NCBI GenBank assembly: GCA_017997315.1
Contig: JAGOFF010000060.1
Location: 1 to 11,707 of the forward strand
DNA from: Clostridia bacterium
GTDB taxonomy: Bacteria > Bacillota > Clostridia > Saccharofermentanales > UBA5734
Length of the DNA: 11,707 bases
Direction of reading: 5' to 3'
A program made the position numbers and the translations under genes. Positions 5,711 to 11,707 of this stretch are shown here, piece after piece (the first letter of the stretch is position 1; each line of letters opens with the position of its first letter). The notes under the pieces were generated by a model. The model saw nothing but the letters and a program-made list of their open reading frames with translations, did no database searches and was not told the origin of the DNA.

Positions 5711-7247
5711 GATCTGGAACCTGACCCTCAACGAATGGACCAAGATCTCCCGGCGGACCAGCATCCTCGTGATCCTGATCCTTATGGTCGTCGCGGTCGT
5801 CGGGCTGGGCGCGATCCTGGCCGCGACGCTCGACCGATCCAACGGCCCCTATTATGAGGATCCCGACTGGGCCAAGCAGTCGATGGCGGACTATCTGGAC
5901 TCGATGGAGCAGCGGTATGCCGCCCTCGAGGAGGAAAAGAAAACCGCCCCCGCGGATCGTCTCCCCGGGATTGAGGCTGACATGGCGGCGCTCGCGGACG
6001 AGATCGGGCTGTACCGGGACGCGGTCGGATACGACATCAACCTCATGTCCAACCAGAACTACCTCGCGGACCTGCTGCGCGAGTACCGCACGATGGGCGC
6101 GGAACGCTCCCGGCTGCTCGCGGTCCCCGCGGCGGACCGGACCGCGTCGGAGCGCGCGCGCCTCACCGAGATCGACACGTTCTCGCCCCGGATGGAGGCC
6201 ATCCTCCTGGGGCACGTCTTTGCGGACTACATCGCGCTCCTGGACGACCGGATCCGGGCGGACGCAACCCTGACCGAGGAGGAGAAACGGCTGGCGATCG
6301 AGACCGACGCGCTCTGGCTCCGGCTGGATCCGGACGGATCGGACGCCGAAGGCAGTACCGACAAGGGCGTGCGGCAGTCCCTCGCGCAGGTGCAGACCCT
6401 CCGCCGGTCGCTGGCGGACAACCTCGACTACCTGTCCTACTCCGGCGCGGTCCTCCCGATGACGCCCGAGCGCCGGTCCGAGGTCGAGGATGAACTCGCG
6501 GTGCTGCTCTACCGGCTGGAGAACGGAATTCCCGAAACGGGCGGGACCCCCGCGGACATCGCGATCACGGCCATGACCGGGGTCGGCCAGTTCATGGTCG
6601 TCCTCCTGATGTGCATCCTCGCGGGTTCTTCGGTATCAAACGAGATCTCGACGGGGTCGATCAAGTCGCTCATCATCTCCCCCGCGCGCCGGTGGAAGAT
6701 CTGCACCGCCAAGGTGCTGTCGCTGTTCACGACCGGACTCCTCGCGACGCTGGTCCTTTATGGGGTCGCGATGATCGCGCACGGGGTGTTTTTCGGATTC
6801 GGCTCAGGCTCGTCCTATCTGTACGCTCATAACGGCCAGGCGGGCGAAACAGGGTTCCACCTGTATCAGCTGGCGCGGCTCGGGGTGCAGTTCATCGATG
6901 TCGCGGTCTACATGGCGATGGCGTTCATGCTTTCGGTCATCACCCGCAATACCGCGGTGTCGGTCGGACTCAGCATTGCGGTATACTTTTCCGGCAGCAT
7001 CGTGCGGGGTTTCCTGACCCTGTTCGACGGCCGGGAATGGGTCCGGTTCATCCCGTTCGCCAACCTCGGGCTGGCTCCCCGTGTCTTCCCGAATGACACC
7101 GCCGCCCAGACGGCCGTGTCGCTTTTCGGGCAGGCCCGGCTCGAGCACGGTCCGACACTCGGCTTCTCGCTCGCCTACCTCGCGGTGCTCGTGTTCTGCA
7201 TGGGGTATACCGCATACGACTCGTTCTGCCGGCGGGACATCAAGTAA
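5703..7247 (+). CDS. ABC-2 permease with large extracytoplasmic segment
   Basis: This is the membrane half of the second exporter, 514 residues from a TTG start. The start was placed at TTG 5703 because the frame there gives a typical permease N-terminus (RKIWNLTLNEWTKISRRTS) and the GGAGGGGG run at 5687-5694 ends 8 bases upstream. A GTG at 5694 would be too close to that site. TM1 is at about 20-42. A ~240-residue hydrophilic, mainly helical region rich in Glu, Arg and Ala follows (45-283). The remaining five membrane segments are near 285-308, 337-365, 393-413, 416-438 and 484-503. GSSVSNEISTGSIKSLIISPARRWKI (308-333, in part) is the conserved ABC-2 loop (E...G....l..sP..R). The topology resembles YhaP/NatB-type permeases with a large outside loop between TM1 and TM2. 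The loop has coiled-coil-like stretches. The substrate is unknown. Confidence 0.9.
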   Translation: MRKIWNLTLNEWTKISRRTSILVILILMVVAVVGLGAILAATLDRSNGPYYEDPDWAKQSMADYLDSMEQRYAALEEEKKTAPADRLPGIEADMAALADEIGLYRDAVGYDINLMSNQNYLADLLREYRTMGAERSRLLAVPAADRTASERARLTEIDTFSPRMEAILLGHVFADYIALLDDRIRADATLTEEEKRLAIETDALWLRLDPDGSDAEGSTDKGVRQSLAQVQTLRRSLADNLDYLSYSGAVLPMTPERRSEVEDELAVLLYRLENGIPETGGTPADIAITAMTGVGQFMVVLLMCILAGSSVSNEISTGSIKSLIISPARRWKICTAKVLSLFTTGLLATLVLYGVAMIAHGVFFGFGSGSSYLYAHNGQAGETGFHLYQLARLGVQFIDVAVYMAMAFMLSVITRNTAVSVGLSIAVYFSGSIVRGFLTLFDGREWVRFIPFANLGLAPRVFPNDTAAQTAVSLFGQARLEHGPTLGFSLAYLAVLVFCMGYTAYDSFCRRDIK

Positions 7248-7287
7248 ATCATTGACGATCCACTAAAACGAAACGGAGAGAGACAAC

Positions 7288-8826
7288 ATGGAAAACCGGC
7301 TGGTCATCCGCGCGGACGCGGAGAAAAGCATCATCGACCCGATGGTCTACGGGCATTTCGCGGAACACCTGGGGACCTGCATCTATGGCGGGATCTGGGT
7401 CGGCGAGGACTCCCCGATTCCCAACACCCGGGGCATCCGGAACGACGTCGTCGAGGCGCTGCGCAAGATGAAGATCCCCTGCCTGCGCTGGCCGGGCGGC
7501 TGCTTTGCGGACGAGTACCACTGGAAGGACGGCATCGGGCCGCGCGAACAACGCAAGAAAATGATCAACACCCATTGGGGCGGCGTCATCGAGAACAACC
7601 ACTTCGGCACGCACGAGTTCCTCGACCTGTGCGAACAGCTCGGAACCGAGCCCTACATCTGCGGGAACGTCGGGAGCGGAACGGTCCAGGAGATGTCCGA
7701 GTGGATCGAGTACATCACGTTCGACGGCGAGTCCCCGATGACCGAGCTCCGACGCAAAAACGGGCGGGACAAGCCGTGGAAGCTCAAGTATTTCGGCATT
7801 GGGAACGAGAACTGGGGCTGCGGCGGGCGCATGACCGCGGAGTACTACTCCGGGGAGTTCAACCGATACAACGTCTACGCCCGCAACTACGGGGAAAACA
7901 AGCTGTTCCGGGTCGCCGCGGGCCCGCGCAACGACAACTACCACTGGATGGAGGTCCTGATGTCCCAGGCCGGGATGCATATGGACGGCATCGGACTCCA
8001 CTACTACACCCGGCTGGGTGATCCGGTCGTCGAGGTCACGATGCCGGACGGGAACCGCCGCTACCTGCGCGATCCCGCCCGCGGACGCACCTCCGCCACG
8101 GAGTTCGGGGAAAAGGAATGGTTCGGGATCATGAAATCCGCGATCCGGACCGAGGAACTCGTCGAGAAGAACTGCCGGATCATGGACAAGTACGATCCGG
8201 AAAAACGGGTCGCGCTGATCGTGGACGAGTGGGGGACCTGGTTCGACTGCGAACCCGGCACCAACCCCGGTTTCCTGTACCAGCAGAACACGCTGCGCGA
8301 CGCGGTGTCCGCGGGCACGAGCCTCAACATCTTCAACAACCACGCGGACCGCGTCCGCATGACCAACATCGCCCAGACCATCAACGTGCTCCAGGCGGTC
8401 ATCCTGACCGATGGCGGCCGGATGATCCTGACCCCGACCTACCACGTCTACGACCTGTACCAGGTTCACCAGGGCGCCCGGCTGCTGGACAGCACGCTGA
8501 CGTCCGCGGACTACGCGTTCGGCGCGGAAACCCTCAAGCAGGTCAACGCCTCGGTCTCGCGGAACGCCGAGGGCGTCATCCACGTCACGTTCTGCAACCT
8601 CCATCCGGACAAGCCCGCCCGGATCCGGATCGACGTCGAAGGGATCGATGCGGTCCGGTCGGTCGAGGGCAAGGTGCTGACCAGCCCGGACATGCGGACG
8701 CACAACACGTTCGAGCGTCCGGACGCGCTGGAGCCCGCGGGCTTTACGGACGTCACGGTCGACGGCGCGTCGCTGGACGCGGTGCTGCCGGCCAAATCCG
8801 TCGTGCGTCTCGCCCTCCGGGGGTGA
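7288..8826 (+). CDS. abfA: GH51 alpha-L-arabinofuranosidase
   Basis: This 512-residue intracellular retaining glycosidase releases terminal alpha-L-arabinofuranosyl residues from arabinan- or arabinoxylan-derived oligosaccharides. GH51 hallmarks are clear: RWPGGCFAD (67-75), GNENWG (172-177) with the acid/base E174, HYYTRLG (238-244), and DEWGTW (313-318) with the nucleophile E314. A beta-sandwich C-terminal domain covers about the last 120 residues. There is no signal peptide, as is usual for bacterial GH51 enzymes that act on imported oligosaccharides, and the length is normal for the family. The ATG at 7288 has GGAG at 7275-7278. It begins 40 bases after the permease stop with no terminator and no convincing promoter, so it may be read from the exporter operon. 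No pentose transport or catabolism genes are near, so the pathway partners must be elsewhere. The next gene is beyond a 126-base gap holding the large palindrome. Confidence 0.97.
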   Translation: MENRLVIRADAEKSIIDPMVYGHFAEHLGTCIYGGIWVGEDSPIPNTRGIRNDVVEALRKMKIPCLRWPGGCFADEYHWKDGIGPREQRKKMINTHWGGVIENNHFGTHEFLDLCEQLGTEPYICGNVGSGTVQEMSEWIEYITFDGESPMTELRRKNGRDKPWKLKYFGIGNENWGCGGRMTAEYYSGEFNRYNVYARNYGENKLFRVAAGPRNDNYHWMEVLMSQAGMHMDGIGLHYYTRLGDPVVEVTMPDGNRRYLRDPARGRTSATEFGEKEWFGIMKSAIRTEELVEKNCRIMDKYDPEKRVALIVDEWGTWFDCEPGTNPGFLYQQNTLRDAVSAGTSLNIFNNHADRVRMTNIAQTINVLQAVILTDGGRMILTPTYHVYDLYQVHQGARLLDSTLTSADYAFGAETLKQVNASVSRNAEGVIHVTFCNLHPDKPARIRIDVEGIDAVRSVEGKVLTSPDMRTHNTFERPDALEPAGFTDVTVDGASLDAVLPAKSVVRLALRG

Positions 8827-8863
8827 CGGGCGGACGGGAGCGGACGGATGAGCGGCAGCCGGT

Positions 8864-8906
8864 CCGGTATCAAATCATGATTTGTATAATCACGATTTGA
8901 TACCGG
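8864..8906. repeat. 43-base near-perfect palindrome, AT-rich
   Basis: Arms CCGGTATCAAATC (8864-8876) and GATTTGATACCGG (8894-8906) are perfectly complementary over 13 bases. After one A/C mismatch, TGATT (8878-8882) pairs with AATCA (8888-8892), leaving a 5-base loop TGTAT. No T-run follows on either strand, so it is not a standard intrinsic terminator. TATAAT (8885-8890) lies at its centre. A second perfect palindrome, CAAATCATGATTTG (8871-8884), overlaps the left half. The AT-rich content contrasts with the surrounding sequence. Possible roles are a large operator, a processing or stability hairpin for the GH51 transcript, or a dispersed palindromic repeat. Confidence 0.85.
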
Positions 8907-8952
8907 TCTCAAGTCAGGTAAAACCGCTCGCCCGCCCCGGGAGGACACGCGC

Positions 8953-10119
8953 ATGGATGACATCCGCAAAGCCGTCGGAGAGGCCGTCTCCGAGGACGTG
9001 TACAAGATCGTGTTGTCCGCCCCGGTCCCCGGGGCCGGACCGTACCGCCGCGTCACGATCAACCGGCTTCCGTCCGGCTACCAGGCGGAACAGTTCACCG
9101 AGACCCAGGTGTTCCACGAGAACCTCCCGCCGGATCCGGAAACGCTGCATGCCTGGCTGGCGGAGCGCCTGGGGAGCGCGTTCCGGCAGCTCAACGCCTG
9201 GGACGCGCGGCACGAGCACGCGGTCCGCGTCACCGCCAAGGGGCGGGTACTGGCATCACGCACCCCCGCCCGGCAGGCGCCCCGGGCGGAAACCGCACAC
9301 GACCGGGTCAAGAGCCGGATCCTGCCGGAAGGTACGGTCGTCCCCGCGCTGGTGGACATGGGTGTCATGACACCCGACGGACATGTGATCCAGTCGATGT
9401 ACGACAAGTTCCGCCAGATCAACCGGTTTCTGGAAGTCATCGACGACGAGATCCGGAGGATGGACATCCGGGATCGGCTGACGGTCATCGATTTCGGGTG
9501 CGGAAAGTCCTACCTGACGTTCGTGCTGTACCACTACCTTACCGCCGTTCGGGGGATCCGGGCGGACATCCTGGGACTCGATCTCAAGGCGGACGTCATC
9601 GCGCAATGCGGACGGGTCGCAGCCAAGTACGGCTACGACGGGCTCCGCTTCGAACAGGGCGACATCGGCGACGCCCGAGGAGATGCGCCCGTCGACATGG
9701 TCGTCACGCTCCACGCGTGCGATACCGCGACGGACCTCGCGCTGTACCACGCCGTCCGGCGCGGGGCGCGGCTGATCTTCTCGGTCCCCTGCTGCCAGCA
9801 CGAACTCAATGCGCAGATCGAGGGCGGACGACTGTCCGCGTTGACCCGCTACGGCATCGTCAAGGAGCGCTTCGCGGCGCTCATGACCGACGCGGTGCGC
9901 GCCAATCTGCTGGAATGCTGCGGGTACCGGACACAGCTGCTGGAATTCATCGAGATGGAGCACACCCCCAAAAATCTCCTGATCCGGGCGGTCCGGAGAC
10001 CGGCGCGGCAGGAGGGGGCGACCCGGGAAAGGGCGCTAGCGGAAGTGGATGCGCTGAGGGAGGAGTTCGGGGTCGAGCCGACGCTCTACCGGCTGCTCCG
10101 GGAGGCGGGCAGGATCTGA
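8953..10119 (+). CDS. Class I SAM-dependent methyltransferase, METTL25-like (Methyltransf_32)
   Basis: The protein has 388 residues. The SAM-binding part is clear: VIDFGCGKSYLTF (178-190) is motif I, and GLDLKADVI (208-216) carries the acidic residue that binds the ribose. It is followed by GDIGD (236-240), then HACDTATDLAL (254-264), VPCCQHELN (278-286) and MEHTPKNLLIRA (335-346). The HACDTATD and PCC-H motifs together are characteristic of the Methyltransf_32 group, which includes eukaryotic METTL25/RRNAD1-like proteins and a set of Bacillota proteins. The target is not established from sequence; RNA or protein is possible. The first ~125 residues are a separate basic domain, joined by a linker rich in Arg and Ala (102-118). 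The ATG at 8953 has GGGAGG at 8939-8944, 8 bases upstream. The gene stands alone behind the 43-base palindrome and converges on the HD-GYP-like gene, 33 bases apart, without an obvious terminator. Confidence 0.85.
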   Translation: MDDIRKAVGEAVSEDVYKIVLSAPVPGAGPYRRVTINRLPSGYQAEQFTETQVFHENLPPDPETLHAWLAERLGSAFRQLNAWDARHEHAVRVTAKGRVLASRTPARQAPRAETAHDRVKSRILPEGTVVPALVDMGVMTPDGHVIQSMYDKFRQINRFLEVIDDEIRRMDIRDRLTVIDFGCGKSYLTFVLYHYLTAVRGIRADILGLDLKADVIAQCGRVAAKYGYDGLRFEQGDIGDARGDAPVDMVVTLHACDTATDLALYHAVRRGARLIFSVPCCQHELNAQIEGGRLSALTRYGIVKERFAALMTDAVRANLLECCGYRTQLLEFIEMEHTPKNLLIRAVRRPARQEGATRERALAEVDALREEFGVEPTLYRLLREAGRI

Positions 10120-10152
10120 CAGCCCGAGCGGTGACGCGGTCCGCTGCGGAAT

Positions 10153-11241
10153 CTAACCCGCGAGCGACTCCTCGAGCCGGCAGCACCGTTCGATGGCGTC
10201 GACGACGTCCGGATCCGCGCACCCCTCGCTCCGCAGAACCGCGAGTGCGCCCGCATGACTCAGGGGCTCCCGGCCGGATCGGCTTTTCCGCAACGAATGA
10301 TACGCCCGCAAGGTGGACAGCAGTCGCGCGGGCAGGTCGAGTCCCGCGCCCATGCCGCCGACCGACGCGTTTTCCATCCAGCGGACGATGTTCTCGAAAC
10401 CTTCGATTCCGCGCAGTCCCTCCGTGCAGACGGGCGACGGGAGGAGCGCGAGCAGGTCGGCCGCGATGAGCATCTGCTGCGACAGGTCTTCGCTGATCCG
10501 GCAGTACGCCGCCAGTTTGGCGAGCCGGTCGGTCAGGAAGGGCTGCGCCTTTCCGCGCTCCTGAACGGACGGATGCCCGATCGCCATCAGGATCCGGGTG
10601 GCCCGCCGGATCTCCCGGTAGGTGCGTTCGGCACCGGACCTCGGCAGGCGCATCCGAAGCGCGGTTTCCGCAACCGAATCCGCGGCCTCATACCAGAATG
10701 ACGAGCGCTGCGCCAGATGGAGGAACGCATCCGAGACCTCGGGAGAGTACAGCGATCCGGTGAAGGCCTTCACATGCCGGATCGCATCCTCCCGTACAGA
10801 CTCCTGCCGGTATCCCGAGCCGAGGCTCATGTGGCGGCCGATCCGGTCGGCGAGGCGCAGGATCTGCGACGCGATGGGAATCTCCTGCCCGCGCAGTCCG
10901 AACAGGCCGGAGGCATCGTAGTTTTCATGATGGTACAGGAGCGCCTGCGCAGCCGCGGGCGGCAGCAGCGCGCGGACATTCTGCTCCCCGACCCGGCAGT
11001 GCGCGCCCGATCCGGGAGGGGCGTCCGGTCCGACACCGTTGTCGAGCAGCAGCGCAGCGGAAACGACGCCTGCGGTATCCGGCTCGGGCAGACAGACCAG
11101 CGGCGCGATCCGGCACGCCAGCAGGGCGGTGCGCAGGGGATGGACCGGGCCCCCGGCCGCCTCCTGCCGGTCCGCCGCGAGGGACCGCGCGGCCGGGATC
11201 AGGAGCGTATTCAAATCGAAACGGATGATTCGGACTTCCAT
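10153..11241 (-). CDS. Degenerate HD-GYP protein, probably two tandem domains
   Basis: This 362-residue soluble protein is related to HD-GYP cyclic-di-GMP phosphodiesterases. In the N-terminal half the metal site is partly lost: the HD dyad of AALLHDIG reads AALLLDNG (62-69), with L66 in place of His. HC (81-82) and LYHHENYDASG (102-112) are kept, the GYP motif is replaced by GLFG, and IPIASQILRLADR (121-133) is typical. Residues 205-355 look like a second, more degraded copy. RAYHSLRKSRSGREPLSHAG (312-331) and ADPDVVDAI (342-350) match the usual HD-GYP C-terminus, but HD and HHE are absent. Catalysis is doubtful; a c-di-GMP-binding or partner-binding role is more likely. The ATG at 11241 was chosen because it starts the family-like N-terminus and sits 6 bases after a perfect TATAAT, with no ribosome binding site. 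A GTG 60 bases upstream also lacks one. Confidence 0.8.
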   Translation of the reverse strand: MEVRIIRFDLNTLLIPAARSLAADRQEAAGGPVHPLRTALLACRIAPLVCLPEPDTAGVVSAALLLDNGVGPDAPPGSGAHCRVGEQNVRALLPPAAAQALLYHHENYDASGLFGLRGQEIPIASQILRLADRIGRHMSLGSGYRQESVREDAIRHVKAFTGSLYSPEVSDAFLHLAQRSSFWYEAADSVAETALRMRLPRSGAERTYREIRRATRILMAIGHPSVQERGKAQPFLTDRLAKLAAYCRISEDLSQQMLIAADLLALLPSPVCTEGLRGIEGFENIVRWMENASVGGMGAGLDLPARLLSTLRAYHSLRKSRSGREPLSHAGALAVLRSEGCADPDVVDAIERCCRLEESLAG

Positions 11242-11247
11242 GCGCCC

Positions 11248-11253
11248 ATTATA
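11248..11253 (-). promoter_or_regulatory. Consensus -10 directly before the HD-GYP-like gene (leaderless arrangement)
   Basis: On the minus strand a perfect TATAAT (complement of 11248-11253) is followed by GGGCGC and then the ATG at 11241. The start point predicted about 7 bases after the -10 coincides with the A of the start codon. No Shine-Dalgarno sequence lies between. No good -35 is visible at 16-18 bp spacing. Confidence 0.4.
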
Positions 11254-11323
11254 GGGATGTCCATCGCTGGAAGGGCGGCTGCTGCAGGACAATCCGCGCA
11301 CACAGCGGGATACGGCGGCACCG

Positions 11324-11350
11324 GAAGTTTGTAAGGCGCCTGCCCGATAG
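11324..11350 (+). promoter_or_regulatory. Possible sigma-28/SigD-like promoter before the right-edge gene
   Basis: GAAG (11324-11327), 15 bases, then CCCGATAG (11343-11350) resembles the motility sigma factor pattern of Bacillota (TAAA, 15 bases, GCCGATAT). Six of eight bases match in the -10 but only two of four in the -35. No better sigma-A promoter is seen in the 187-base gap before the gene at 11429. A short hairpin CCGGA-TGAT-TCCGG (11377-11390) lies in the presumed leader. Confidence 0.25.
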
Positions 11351-11428
11351 ACTGCTCAGAGGATGGATCCGCAGAACCGGATGATTCCGGGTGCGCCGGG
11401 AACCGCCGGTATGGCACAGGAGGCCGAT

Positions 11429-11707
11429 ATGAAGATTCAAGGTATGGGTACCGTTTCCGTCAATCCGGTCAAACTCCAGGAGAACAAAGAGATCTCCCGC
11501 AGGGAGACCCGGGAATCCGGCAAAGCGTCCATCGACACCCGCGACGTCTTCGTCCCCGCGACGGCGTCGAAGACCGCGGTCTACAGCCGGCCGGTCGAAG
11601 CCCGTTCCGAAACCGCGCTCGTCGACGGCAAGACTGTGAACGAGGATGTCGACGGACTGCTGCAGGAGAGCGAGCGCGCGTACAGCCAGCTGCGCGAGAT
11701 CGTGCGG
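11429..11707 (+). CDS. Hypothetical protein, N-terminal 93 residues (3' end outside window)
   Basis: The frame is open to the right edge. The ATG at 11429 has AGGAGG at 11418-11423, 5 bases upstream. In-frame ATGs at 11363, 11381 and 11411 lack such a site. The visible protein starts MKIQGMGTVSVNPVK. It is hydrophilic and probably disordered for about 70 residues, with a short DVFVPA...AVYSRPVEA stretch at about 39-58. It ends in a helix, VDGLLQESERAYSQLREIVR. There is no signal peptide or membrane segment. The overall plan (short MKI start, polar middle, C-terminal helix with regular leucines and valines) recalls small secretion- or flagellum-associated proteins of Clostridia such as FlgM-like regulators. 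I do not see a diagnostic FlgM motif and do not assign a function. It is divergent from the HD-GYP-like gene. Confidence 0.75.
   Translation, partial: MKIQGMGTVSVNPVKLQENKEISRRETRESGKASIDTRDVFVPATASKTAVYSRPVEARSETALVDGKTVNEDVDGLLQESERAYSQLREIVR

Noticed and set aside
7249..8703. A 484-codon minus-strand open frame opposite the GH51 gene.
   Set aside because: It is rich in Val, Asp and Arg in the pattern of antisense frames and lies wholly over a gene with intact catalytic motifs.
8864..8906. Reading the 43-base palindrome as the intrinsic terminator of the GH51 gene.
   Set aside because: No T-tract follows the stem on either strand, the base of the stem is CCGG, and the stem is much longer and more AT-rich than the clear terminator at 2055-2082.
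10120..10152. Terminator between the convergent METTL25-like and HD-GYP-like genes.
   Set aside because: Only a 5-bp stem (AGCGG/CCGCT) without a T-run on either strand can be found.
1..11707. CRISPR array, tRNA or rRNA genes, insertion sequences.
   Set aside because: No spaced direct repeats of CRISPR length, no transposase and no recognisable tRNA arms were found by reading both strands; the only tandem array is the 9-bp set at 1989-2033.

Overview
The window is GC-rich throughout. It has strong AGGAGG-type ribosome binding sites, frequent ATGA stop/start overlaps and a protein repertoire typical of Bacillota: a SpoVT/AbrB-type regulator, BcrA-type ABC exporters and an HD-GYP-like protein. 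This best fits a high-GC member of the Clostridia. That assignment is inferred from style and gene content only; no rRNA or other marker is present.

Left part (1-2090): the window opens in the C-terminal end of a PIN-domain-like protein (1-213, +). Converging on it is a tightly coupled minus-strand operon of an AbrB-type regulator, an ABC ATPase and an ABC-2 permease (1969 down to 226). Both junctions are ATGA overlaps. Upstream of the regulator lie a promoter candidate and five tandem 9-bp repeats (1989-2033), which look like its operator. A strong hairpin terminator (2055-2082) separates this operon from the next minus-strand gene, a PAP2-family membrane phosphatase/transferase (2123-2800).

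Middle (2801-8826): a divergent intergenic region precedes a TRM11-like SAM-dependent methyltransferase (3017-4039, +). A promoter overlapped by an inverted repeat follows. It probably drives a second exporter operon: a membrane-anchored protein of unknown function (4143), a BcrA-like ATPase (4778) and a permease with a large extracytoplasmic segment (5703). A GH51 alpha-L-arabinofuranosidase (7288-8826) sits 40 bases further on with no terminator between, so it may be co-transcribed.

Right part (8827-11707): an AT-rich 43-base near-perfect palindrome (8864-8906) stands out sharply in the GC-rich gap between the GH51 gene and a METTL25-like (Methyltransf_32) methyltransferase (8953-10119). 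A convergent minus-strand gene (10153-11241) encodes what appear to be two tandem, degenerate HD-GYP domains and may be translated from a leaderless mRNA. A short hypothetical protein gene runs off the right edge (11429).

There is no phage, IS element, CRISPR array or RNA gene. The most notable signals are regulatory: the 9-bp repeat array at the AbrB operon, the 43-base palindrome, and an 11-base sequence shared by the two, which raises the possibility of a common regulator. Among proteins, the catalytically doubtful tandem HD-GYP protein and the uncharacterised accessory protein of the second exporter are the most interesting.
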